Of a DNA stretch of 16,400 nucleotides, positions 7,432-14,785 are shown in pieces (within the stretch, counting starts at the first letter, position 1; each line of letters begins with the position of its first letter). The notes beneath the pieces are model-generated. The model was given only the letters and a program-made list of their open reading frames with translations. It was not told where the DNA came from and searched no databases. The stretch lies in assembly GCA_964465145.1 (NCBI GenBank), contig CAYXJR010000088.1, positions 1-16,400 on the forward strand. The letters are read 5' to 3'. The stretch comes from JAUVKA01 sp964465145. GTDB lineage: Bacteria; Bacteroidota; Bacteroidia; Bacteroidales; UBA12481. The position numbers and the translations under genes are program-made.

Positions 7432-7439
7432 CAAAGGTA
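7432..7439 (-). promoter_or_regulatory. purM: TAnnTTTG promoter element of purM
   Basis: The minus strand reads TACCTTTG, a perfect match to the Bacteroidetes -7 element, 10 bases upstream of the purM ATG. No TTTG is seen at the expected -33 position, which falls inside the 3' end of the upstream gene. Transcription would begin a few bases before the start codon, giving a nearly leaderless mRNA. Confidence 0.5.
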
Positions 7440-7445
7440 AGAAAT

Positions 7446-9602
7446 TTATGGGACCTTCTCTGCCCCCTTTTTTATGCCGGTTTTATTGATCGTCTGGCTG
7501 GAAGTGCCTTTTTTTGATTTGTCAAAAGCTCCAGTTTTCTTTCCTTCGCGTAATTCCTCCTGACCCATTTTCAGGATTTGATCATTCAAATCCATATTCT
7601 GGTCTTTTAATGCTTTTGGAACATAATCGGTGCTTAACACGCGAAATTCAGTACGACGATTCAGCTGGTGAGCAATTTCCTGCTGATCTTTATCGGGAAG
7701 AGCCTCAATATAATCCTTCGAAAGTGAATCGCGGACGGAGAGAAACTCGTAATCGGCGGCAAGCTTTTCATCAATCACCCGAGGTACCTCAGGTCCGTAT
7801 CCCCTGGCCTTAAGGCGGTCGCTCAAAATACCCTTACTGATCAAATAATCCACTACCGACTGGGCGCGATTCTGCGAAAGTTCCAGGTTTGTCATAGCCC
7901 GGAATGGCCGTACATCAGTGTGCGACATAAGTTCAATTGTGATATTTGGATTGTCCTCAAGAGTTTCTACCAGATCGTCAAGGGCAACCATGGACTCCGG
8001 TCTCAGATCCCATTTAGCCAGATCATACAGGATATTTGGCAATTCAATCGGTCGTTCGATCGGAGGCATGAGAAGAGTAACCTTAAAGGCTTGGCTCTCA
8101 GGGATGCCCATTGTAGTTTCCCTGATTTTCGCATTCAAATAGCCCTTTTTTAAGGATACCACGATATAATCTGTTTCCGGTTTTAATTTGAAACTAAATT
8201 TACCGGTGGAATCGGTTGCATATTCCAGATTAGTGCCATCACTTCCTATGAGTTTGACATCAGCCTTTCCAATTGGCTCTTCTGTCTCTTCATTAATAAC
8301 CACCCCGGCAATAGAAAATTTCTTGGTGGGAAGGAGAAATGAGAAAATGTCATCTCCACCCTTCGATTCCTCAGTTCGATTGGAAGTAAAGTAACCTTGC
8401 TCCTCTTTCTTTTGGAAAATGATCCCAAAATCATCTCCCTCACTGTTAACAGGATATTTCATATTTTCAACAACCCATTTATTACCGCCTGAAAAAGTAG
8501 CCTTGAAAATATCTAACCCCCCCATGCCCAGGTGACCATCGGAAGAGAAATACAGAGTACTATCATCTCTAACCGTGGGAAACATTTCGTTCCCTGGGGT
8601 ATTGATTTCCGGGCCAAGGTTATCCGGAGAACCCCAATCTCCTTCTTTGCTGCTACGGCTTACTTTCCATATGTCTTTACCTCCCTGACCGCCAAAAAGA
8701 TTTGAAACAAAATACATTGTCAATTCATCATTTGATAAGCTCGGGTGAGCCACCACCACACTGTCATGACTTATGGGCAGGGTAGTAGGTTCAGCCCATT
8801 TGTTTCCTGTTTTTTTTGACTCCATTATCTGGCAACCAAGGGCCTCCTCCTTATCGAACCTGCAGCGGGTGAAATACATTGTACTCCCATCCTCACTAAT
8901 CCATGGAGTGCCGTCATCATAAAGGGTGTTAATAGTATTTTCTATTGGAGTAGGAACTGTCCACTTCATTTTATTATCCAGGCGGGTCATAAAAATATCA
9001 GTGAACCCTTCGCCAGTGGCCCCGTGGGGCTTATTTCCCTCAGCTCCATCCCGGGAAGAGGTGAAATATAATTCCCGATAATCCTGACTAACGAAAAACG
9101 GGGAGAAGTCATTTTCGCGAGAGTTGAACTCTTTGGCATTTTCAACCTGATACCTGGTGGGATTTTCCTTCCAAACGGCAATCGAATCACATGATTGATA
9201 AGCCCTTTCTGCTACAATATCTTCGGGCACGGCACTTAAATATTCTTCAAAAGCAGCTTTAGCCTCCTCAGGTTTATTATTGATCTTTAATACTTCACCG
9301 TAATAGTAATAAACTTTTGGATCAGAATATTTTCGACTAATTACACGTTTGAAGTAGCTTTCGGATCTTTTTATGTCGTTTGAGAAATAATAACACAGAG
9401 CTATCTTGTAACTTATTTGTGTTTTTTTATCTCGATCTTTTTCTTTAGAGTATGCCTTCTTATATTTATCAATAGCATTAAAATACTCCCCAATGGAAAA
9501 TACCTTATCGGCGGCCAGAGTCAAATCGCGTCTCTGGCTGAAAACGGGTTGTACCAATAAAAAGGCAATTAAACTTAACGATGTGATTTTCAGTGATTTC
9601 AT
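7446..9602 (-). CDS. PorE-like TPR / beta-propeller / OmpA-domain envelope protein
   Basis: I place the start at 9602 rather than at the upstream in-frame ATG (9680), because a clean signal peptide begins there (MKSLKITSLSLIAFLL, cut near FS-Q at residue 22) behind a purine-rich GGAGAAAGGG. The 718-residue product has, in order, TPR-like helices (about 30-140), a PD40-type beta-propeller with repeated YFTSSRDG, MYFTRCRFD, LYFSSDGHLGMGG and YFTSNRTEES motifs (about 160-435), a carboxypeptidase-regulatory-like beta domain (about 440-520), and an OmpA C-terminal domain with the peptidoglycan-binding SHTD and NRAQSVVDYL, ending NRRTEFRV. A basic tail of about 50 residues follows. This order matches PorE of the type IX secretion system, a periplasmic part bound to peptidoglycan. 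Bacteroidota carry several such paralogues, so the exact role is inferred. Confidence 0.88.
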   Translation of the reverse strand: MKSLKITSLSLIAFLLVQPVFSQRRDLTLAADKVFSIGEYFNAIDKYKKAYSKEKDRDKKTQISYKIALCYYFSNDIKRSESYFKRVISRKYSDPKVYYYYGEVLKINNKPEEAKAAFEEYLSAVPEDIVAERAYQSCDSIAVWKENPTRYQVENAKEFNSRENDFSPFFVSQDYRELYFTSSRDGAEGNKPHGATGEGFTDIFMTRLDNKMKWTVPTPIENTINTLYDDGTPWISEDGSTMYFTRCRFDKEEALGCQIMESKKTGNKWAEPTTLPISHDSVVVAHPSLSNDELTMYFVSNLFGGQGGKDIWKVSRSSKEGDWGSPDNLGPEINTPGNEMFPTVRDDSTLYFSSDGHLGMGGLDIFKATFSGGNKWVVENMKYPVNSEGDDFGIIFQKKEEQGYFTSNRTEESKGGDDIFSFLLPTKKFSIAGVVINEETEEPIGKADVKLIGSDGTNLEYATDSTGKFSFKLKPETDYIVVSLKKGYLNAKIRETTMGIPESQAFKVTLLMPPIERPIELPNILYDLAKWDLRPESMVALDDLVETLEDNPNITIELMSHTDVRPFRAMTNLELSQNRAQSVVDYLISKGILSDRLKARGYGPEVPRVIDEKLAADYEFLSVRDSLSKDYIEALPDKDQQEIAHQLNRRTEFRVLSTDYVPKALKDQNMDLNDQILKMGQEELREGKKTGAFDKSKKGTSSQTINKTGIKKGAEKVP

Positions 9603-9692
9603 AAACAAGTCCCTTTCTCCGGAATTCAGGTAAAAATATGCAATATTTGCCTCATTCAAAACAAGTAACGAGACCAACATTGCCTATCGTAT

Positions 9693-9705
9693 GTTTATTA
9701 TAAAC
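9693..9705. repeat. Short palindrome between glnN and the PorE-like gene
   Basis: GTTTATTATAAAC is a perfect palindrome around one central base, about 15 bases after the glnN stop and about 90 bases before the chosen start of the PorE-like gene. It holds a TATAAT on the minus strand. It could belong to a promoter or operator for the PorE-like gene. I see no TAnnTTTG element in this gap. Confidence 0.25.
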
Positions 9706-9719
9706 TTTATCCGGAAACC

Positions 9720-11909
9720 TTACCTGGCATAAAGGAGTTCTCTATACTTTGGTAAAGGCCACAAGTCATCGTCAACGATTAATTCCAATTTATCTACATG
9801 GTAACGAATATTCTCCAGATATGGCTTAACCATCTGGCTGTAAGCATTGGACCTCTCCCGAATATCATCAATCTTATTAGCTTTCTTTCGAGCCTCAACC
9901 ATTTCAATAACCATCTCTTGTATCAGAGCCTTATGCCTGGATATCCGTTTAATCGCATTTAGCTGATGACTGGCTGCATCACCGAACTCATTAGCCGGCA
10001 AAATATCCTTTAATCCTTTGACATTTTCGATCAAGCGGTTTTGATATTTGATAACAATAGGGATTATATGGTTAATGGCCAGGTCGCCCAAAACCCGGGA
10101 TTCGATCTGGATCTTCTTGGTAAATGTTTCAAGCCTGATATCAAGTCTTGCATTCAATTCTCTTGCCGACAGGACCTGTTGTTTTTCTAGCAATGCAATA
10201 GATTCAGAAGAAACATAAGCCTTCATGGCTTCCGGAGCATCCTTCACATTCGTCAAACCTCGTTTTTCTGCCTCAATCACCCAATCTTCACTGTAACCAT
10301 TACCTTCAAAACAGGATTTTTTTGAATGGATAATATACCCGCGCAGTATTTGGAATAAAGCTTCATCCTTTTTAATTCCTTTTCCGATAAGGCCATTTAC
10401 CTCTCCATAAAAATTCATAAGCTGATTGGCCACCGCGGCATTCAGTATAGTCATGGGAGCAGCGCAGTTCATTGAAGATCCAACAGCCCTGAATTCAAAG
10501 CGGTTACCCGTAAAAGCAAATGGTGAGGTTCTATTACGGTCTGTATTATCCAAAAGAATCTGAGGAATTTTGCCAATATTCAGTTTCAGCTCGGTCTTTT
10601 CATCAGGAGTCATCTTTCCTTCAGGGACTTTCATTTCTATTTCCTTGAGCACTTTAGATATCTGGACACCAAGAAAAACCGACATAATTGCTGGTGGAGC
10701 CTCATTTGCACCGAGGCGGTGTTCATTACCGGCAGAGGCAATACTGGCCCTTATCAGGTCGGAATGATCATGTACGGCTTTTACAGTATTAACAAGAAAA
10801 GTCAGAAATTGTAAATTCGATTTTGGTGTTGTGCCTGGTGACAAAAGATTCACACCTGTATTGGTAAGAAGTGACCAGTTATTATGCTTGCCGCTTCCGT
10901 TAATTCCTTTATAGGGTTTTTCATGGAGCAGTACCCTGAATTTATGATGTCGGGCCACACGCTTCATCACATCCATCAACAATTGGTTATGATCAACTGC
11001 AAGATTTGCCTCCTCGAAAACAGGTGCACACTCAAACTGATTAGGGGCCACCTCGTTATGACGGGTTCGTATGGGAATCCCAAGTTTATAACATTCTATC
11101 TCAAAATCCTTCATGAAGTTTATTATTCGCTCAGGAATAGATCCAAAATAATGATCGGCCAATTGCTGATCTTTCGCGGATGCATGCCCCATGAGTGTCC
11201 TGTCTGTCAGAACAAGATCAGGCCGTGCATAGAACAAGGCCTCATCAACCAGGAAATATTCCTGCTCCCATCCCAGTGTGCTGATTACCCTAGTTACCTC
11301 CTTGTCAAAAAGACGACAAACATTACCGGCTGCTTTGTCGAGTGCATACAGCGACTTGAGCAATGGAGTTTTATAGTCCAGAGCCTCTCCTGTATATGAC
11401 ACAAAAACCGTGGGTATACATAATGTACTATCAACAATAAAAGCTGGTGAGGATGGATCCCATGCCGTATAACCTCTGGCCTCAAAAGTATTCCTTATCC
11501 CGCCGCTTGGGAGAGATGAAGCATCTGGCTCCTGCTGAATAAGTTCTTTCCCACTGAAATGCTCAAATACTTTCCCTTCCATGTTCGGTTCAAAAAAAGC
11601 ATCATGCTTTTCAGCCGTTGAACCATTGAGGGGATGAAACCAGTGGGTATAATGTGTCACGCCCTTTTCCATTGCCCATGCTTTCATAGCGGATGCTACA
11701 GAATCAGCAATCTTATAATCAATATGCCCCCAGGATTCAATAGCTTTCTTAATATTATTGTAAGCTGAGGTAGGCAAATACTTTTTCATGGTCTCTAAGT
11801 CGAAGGTATTCATCCCATAATACTCAGAAACTTTTTCAGAAGGAGCCTGAACGGGTTTGGGCTCTCGGGTGAAGAGCTCTTGCATGGCTGCAACACGGAT
11901 TCTTGACAT
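9720..11909 (-). CDS. glnN: Glutamine synthetase type III
   Basis: This 729-residue enzyme makes glutamine from glutamate, ammonia and ATP and is a main entry point for nitrogen in the cytoplasm. Its length and motifs are those of the GSIII family, much longer than the roughly 450-residue GSI. Seen in order are WFHPLNGSTAEKHDAFFEP (90-108), the metal-binding WEQEYFLVDE (214-223), RHNEVAPNQFE (283-293), NGSGKHNNWSL (337-347), NEHRLGANEAPPAIMS (395-410) and NRFEFRAVGSSMNCAAP (469-485). A helical C-terminal region mediates assembly in studied GSIII enzymes, which form double hexamers. The gene has its own promoter element 26 bases upstream. The gap to the PorE-like gene shows no clear terminator, so some read-through is plausible. 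Confidence 0.97.
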   Translation of the reverse strand: MSRIRVAAMQELFTREPKPVQAPSEKVSEYYGMNTFDLETMKKYLPTSAYNNIKKAIESWGHIDYKIADSVASAMKAWAMEKGVTHYTHWFHPLNGSTAEKHDAFFEPNMEGKVFEHFSGKELIQQEPDASSLPSGGIRNTFEARGYTAWDPSSPAFIVDSTLCIPTVFVSYTGEALDYKTPLLKSLYALDKAAGNVCRLFDKEVTRVISTLGWEQEYFLVDEALFYARPDLVLTDRTLMGHASAKDQQLADHYFGSIPERIINFMKDFEIECYKLGIPIRTRHNEVAPNQFECAPVFEEANLAVDHNQLLMDVMKRVARHHKFRVLLHEKPYKGINGSGKHNNWSLLTNTGVNLLSPGTTPKSNLQFLTFLVNTVKAVHDHSDLIRASIASAGNEHRLGANEAPPAIMSVFLGVQISKVLKEIEMKVPEGKMTPDEKTELKLNIGKIPQILLDNTDRNRTSPFAFTGNRFEFRAVGSSMNCAAPMTILNAAVANQLMNFYGEVNGLIGKGIKKDEALFQILRGYIIHSKKSCFEGNGYSEDWVIEAEKRGLTNVKDAPEAMKAYVSSESIALLEKQQVLSARELNARLDIRLETFTKKIQIESRVLGDLAINHIIPIVIKYQNRLIENVKGLKDILPANEFGDAASHQLNAIKRISRHKALIQEMVIEMVEARKKANKIDDIRERSNAYSQMVKPYLENIRYHVDKLELIVDDDLWPLPKYRELLYAR

Positions 11910-11935
11910 GGTTTTTGTTTATTAGTTACAGGGTA

Positions 11936-11943
11936 CAAAACTA
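11936..11943 (-). promoter_or_regulatory. glnN: TAnnTTTG promoter element of glnN
   Basis: The minus strand reads TAGTTTTG, a perfect match to the Bacteroidetes -7 element, 26 bases upstream of the glnN ATG, giving a leader of about 20 bases. No TTTG is present about 20 bases further upstream, so the -33 box is poor or absent. This would suit a promoter that needs an activator. The regulation is inferred. Confidence 0.5.
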
Positions 11944-11968
11944 GTATTTATTTATATCCCTACCTTGC

Positions 11969-12005
11969 TTTTTTATGTCTGACCAACATTTTTTTCAACT
12001 TTTTT
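11969..12005. promoter_or_regulatory. Phased A/T-tracts upstream of glnN
   Basis: Three runs of six or seven T on the plus strand (11969-11974, 11989-11995, 12000-12005) have centres about 20.5 and 10.5 bases apart, that is, two and one helical turns. CAAC occurs three times nearby (11984, 11996, 12006). Such phasing bends DNA and is common upstream of promoters. Beyond this and the promoter, the 148 bases from 11910 to 12057 hold nothing else I can identify. Confidence 0.4.
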
Positions 12006-12057
12006 CAACACACCCCCCCTAATTTTTGATCTACCTGACAAAATTCATGCTTATTAT

Positions 12058-12090
12058 AAAAAAAGTCGCCTTCAAAAAAAAGAAGACGAC
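12058..12090 (-). terminator. Intrinsic terminator after the dipeptidase gene
   Basis: On the minus strand GTCGTCTTC (12090-12082) pairs with GAAGGCGAC (12073-12065) through nine pairs, one of them T-G, around an 8-base T loop, followed directly by seven T (12064-12058). It lies 30 bases after the dipeptidase stop. It closes the gpmI-to-dipeptidase gene run and separates it from glnN. Confidence 0.88.
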
Positions 12091-12120
12091 CTAATAATTA
12101 TTTATAAATCCTTTTGAGCT

Positions 12121-13491
12121 TTATGCATTCATAATATCAACATAGTGATTATAAAAATATGTAATGGTTTCGATCCCTTTGTAGAAATTCTCAATTGGGT
12201 AATTTTCATTAGGAGAGTGGATCGCATCTGATTCAAGGCCGAAACCCATTAATATGGATTTGACCCCCAATACTTTTTCGAAAGTTGAGATAATGGGGAT
12301 ACTACCACCACTTCTCACCGGCACCGGACGAATACCAAAAGCCTCAGTGTAAGCCTTATCCGCAGCTAAATAGGCTTTGGAATTGGTAGGTGAAACATAA
12401 GCCGGCCCTCCATGTAAAACCTTGCAATCAACTGTGACACTATCCGGGGCAATAGACTCCAGATGACTTTTGATCATTCGTGCAATCTTTTCATGATCCT
12501 GGTCAGGAACAAGGCGTGAACTTATTTTTGCATAAGCCTTGGAAGGAAGAACAGTTTTTGCACCTTCCCCGGTATAACCGCCCCAAATCCCACAAATATC
12601 AAAAGAAGGACGAATACCAGTGCGCTCATTAGTACTGTATCCATCCTCACCCCAAACTGTTTTGACATTAATAGCCATCTGGTACTCATCCAGATCGAAA
12701 GGAGCTTTGGCCATTTCCGCCCTTTCATCAAGACTGACCTCGATCACATCATTATAAAAACCGGGAATAGTAATTTTATTTTGATCATCCTGCAGAGAGG
12801 AGAGCATCTTTGAAAGAATGTTTATTGGATTGGCCACTGCGCCTCCGAAAAGGCCTGAATGTAAATCCCTGCTGGGTCCGGTAACTTCAACCTGAAGGTA
12901 TGCAAGGCCTCTGAGTCCAGTTGTAATTGAAGGAATATCAGTTGCTATTATTGAGGTATCGGATACCAGTATAACATCAGCCTTTAGCATTTCTGTGTTT
13001 TCTTTACAAAATTTGCCCAGGTTGGGAGATCCAATTTCCTCTTCTCCTTCAATCATAAATTTCACATTGCATTTAAGCTTATTATTTTTAACCAGGTATT
13101 CAAAAGCTTTAGCATGCATAAACCCCTGGCCTTTGTCGTCATCAGCGCCACGACCATAAATTTTGCCATTGACAACAACAGGTTCAAAAGGATCAGTATT
13201 CCATGAGTCTAAAGGATCAACAGGCATAACATCCATGTGGCCGTAAACCAATACTGTTGGCCAGGCCGGATTGAGGATCTTCTCCCCATATGTCACTGGA
13301 TTGCCATCTGTTTCATAGATTTCTGCACGATCAACCCCTGCAGCCAAAAGGGTTTTCTTCCAGTATTCAGCTGCCCTTAGCATATCCGGCTTGTGCAGGG
13401 CCAAACAACTAATAGAGGGAATTCGGATGAGTCCGAATAACTCGTCGAGAAACCTTTCTTTGTTAGCTTCAATGTAATCTTTAATATGCAT
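12121..13491 (-). CDS. M20 family metallopeptidase (dipeptidase)
   Basis: This 456-residue cytoplasmic enzyme belongs to the M20 (ArgE/DapE/carnosinase) family and most resembles the dipeptidase branch. The two-zinc site is complete: VYGHMDVMP supplies His85 and Asp87, GRGADDDKG the bridging Asp118, EGEEEIGS the general base Glu151 and metal ligand Glu152, ILVSDTS Asp178, and ESDAIHSPNEN His425. The inserted dimerisation domain carries DLHSG with His211, which in relatives reaches into the partner's active site. It probably cleaves dipeptides taken up or released during protein turnover. The exact substrate cannot be read from sequence. There is no signal peptide. It is the last gene before the terminator, 46 bases after the predicted barrel protein. 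Confidence 0.93.
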   Translation of the reverse strand: MHIKDYIEANKERFLDELFGLIRIPSISCLALHKPDMLRAAEYWKKTLLAAGVDRAEIYETDGNPVTYGEKILNPAWPTVLVYGHMDVMPVDPLDSWNTDPFEPVVVNGKIYGRGADDDKGQGFMHAKAFEYLVKNNKLKCNVKFMIEGEEEIGSPNLGKFCKENTEMLKADVILVSDTSIIATDIPSITTGLRGLAYLQVEVTGPSRDLHSGLFGGAVANPINILSKMLSSLQDDQNKITIPGFYNDVIEVSLDERAEMAKAPFDLDEYQMAINVKTVWGEDGYSTNERTGIRPSFDICGIWGGYTGEGAKTVLPSKAYAKISSRLVPDQDHEKIARMIKSHLESIAPDSVTVDCKVLHGGPAYVSPTNSKAYLAADKAYTEAFGIRPVPVRSGGSIPIISTFEKVLGVKSILMGFGLESDAIHSPNENYPIENFYKGIETITYFYNHYVDIMNA

Positions 13492-13537
13492 GATAAAATC
13501 TCTTTTTATGGCGTGATAATTAGGATATAAAAATTAA

Positions 13538-14167
13538 TTAGTCGTATGACCTGACAAAAGCAGTAGAGAAAAACAGGTGTAACTGAGCTCCAGCTACACG
13601 TGTGAATTTGTTCAGGCTGGTATAAGCGGAAATTCCCAGACCAAGATCATAGAAAATACGATAAGAATATTGAAGTTCAGCCACTAATCCCATAGTATAA
13701 AACCGATATTGCCTAAATTCTTCCAGCACATCGTTCCACCCAATATAGCTTCCATAGGCATAGGATGGGCCGGCAAATATTGATAGATTGTGATGTATTC
13801 CTTCCCATCTTTTACCAACCATCAAATGAAGATCATTAAGTTTCTGAGGGGATCGCCACCATATTTTTTCATTGGATGAGGAGTGATATCCTATCCCGAT
13901 TCCTACTCCTCTAATAAAGTGGTGGTAAGAAAGGGTCATATTTTGCTCTATACTGTCTTGTCCAAAATTCATACCTACACCATAACCCATGGTTAAGTAA
14001 GGTGAGTTTTCACGGTAGATTTTGCCTTCATAAATAAACCGGTGCTCATCGATATGTATAACAGTATCACGAGAGCCTTCCAGTTTATCCTCTTCTTCAA
14101 CCTGGGCAAAAGCTGGGGAAGCGAATGCCAAAGACAAGGGTATCAGATAAAGGATAACATTTTTCAT
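13538..14167 (-). CDS. Predicted small outer-membrane beta-barrel protein, unknown function
   Basis: I do not recognise the family. The 209-residue product has a clear signal peptide (cleavage after ASPAFA, residue 21). An acidic linker (VEEEDKLEGS) follows, and then several stretches of alternating hydrophobic and polar residues rich in Tyr, Gly and His: YLTMGYGVGMNFG, MTLSYHHFIRGVGIGIGYH, LSIFAGPSYAYGSYIGW, YTMGLVAELQYSY and GAQLHLFFSTAFV. This pattern and size fit an outer-membrane barrel of roughly eight strands. The C terminus (RSYD) lacks the usual terminal aromatic residue. It sits 45 bases after the DUF3109 gene and 46 bases before the dipeptidase gene, so it is probably transcribed with both. 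Confidence 0.75.
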   Translation of the reverse strand: MKNVILYLIPLSLAFASPAFAQVEEEDKLEGSRDTVIHIDEHRFIYEGKIYRENSPYLTMGYGVGMNFGQDSIEQNMTLSYHHFIRGVGIGIGYHSSSNEKIWWRSPQKLNDLHLMVGKRWEGIHHNLSIFAGPSYAYGSYIGWNDVLEEFRQYRFYTMGLVAELQYSYRIFYDLGLGISAYTSLNKFTRVAGAQLHLFFSTAFVRSYD

Positions 14168-14212
14168 GAATCTTTATTTAATATAATGTCAAGTGAAGAT
14201 AAAAATATTTTA

Positions 14213-14785
14213 TTATTCATCAAGGTCGAGGTTTTTGGCGGCATAATCCAACTGGTCAAACCAATCCTGACCGTAATACCTTATAAGGGCCTCCTTAACA
14301 AAAACGTAAACCGGTAAGCCTATAGTTTTGCCCTTTCCCAATGCTGGCTTACAAATATCCCAGGAGTTATAATTTACTGCATCATAATGCTTGTATTTCT
14401 TTATGCGAATAGGATACAGATGGCAGGATACCGGCTTGAGCCAGTTTGTCAGGCCAGCTTTGCAGGCAAGTTCAATGGAGCAAAGAGCTACACTGTTTTC
14501 GAAAACGACAAATGCACACTCGCCCTGATTAATGAGTGGCGTTACAGTATCTCCATCAGAATCCATAATGCTGATTCCCTGCCCTGAAACAGCTTGTATA
14601 CCTTCCTCCCGCATAAAACCTCTGACCTGGGGGTATATCTTTTCAAGTCTATAGATTTCATCCGGGGTAAGAGGTGCACCACTATCTCCTTGTACGCAAC
14701 ATGCACCTAAACATGCGGATAGATTGCAACAGAATCTTTTTTGAAGCACATCCAGGCTAACCAGTGTTTTACCAATCTCCAACAT
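14213..14785 (-). CDS. DUF3109 family cysteine-rich protein
   Basis: This 190-residue protein matches DUF3109, a family common in Bacteroidota and related to the YkgJ-type Cys-cluster proteins proposed to bind zinc or iron. It has ten Cys: FCCNLSACLGACC (Cys19, 20, 25, 29, 30), GECAF (Cys90), LCSIELACKAG (Cys102, 108), PVSCHLYP (Cys121) and WDICKP (Cys145). The spacing suggests a metal or iron-sulfur site. The actual function is not established. There is no signal peptide, so it is probably cytoplasmic. Its ATG overlaps the gpmI stop codon by one base (TAATG), which implies co-transcription and probable translational coupling to gpmI. Confidence 0.88.
   Translation of the reverse strand: MLEIGKTLVSLDVLQKRFCCNLSACLGACCVQGDSGAPLTPDEIYRLEKIYPQVRGFMREEGIQAVSGQGISIMDSDGDTVTPLINQGECAFVVFENSVALCSIELACKAGLTNWLKPVSCHLYPIRIKKYKHYDAVNYNSWDICKPALGKGKTIGLPVYVFVKEALIRYYGQDWFDQLDYAAKNLDLDE

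Noticed and set aside
9603..9680. 26-residue N-terminal extension of the PorE-like protein
   Set aside because: The extension would bury the signal peptide that starts cleanly at 9602, and a purine-rich ribosome-binding sequence precedes 9602.
10884..11399. 171-codon open frame on the plus strand
   Set aside because: It lies wholly inside glnN on the opposite strand, its translation resembles no family, and glnN is a clear conserved gene over the same bases.
14199..14213. AT-rich inverted repeat ATAAAA-ATA-TTTTAT after the DUF3109 gene
   Set aside because: It contains only A and T, is too weak for a terminator, and is expected by chance in such AT-rich spacers.
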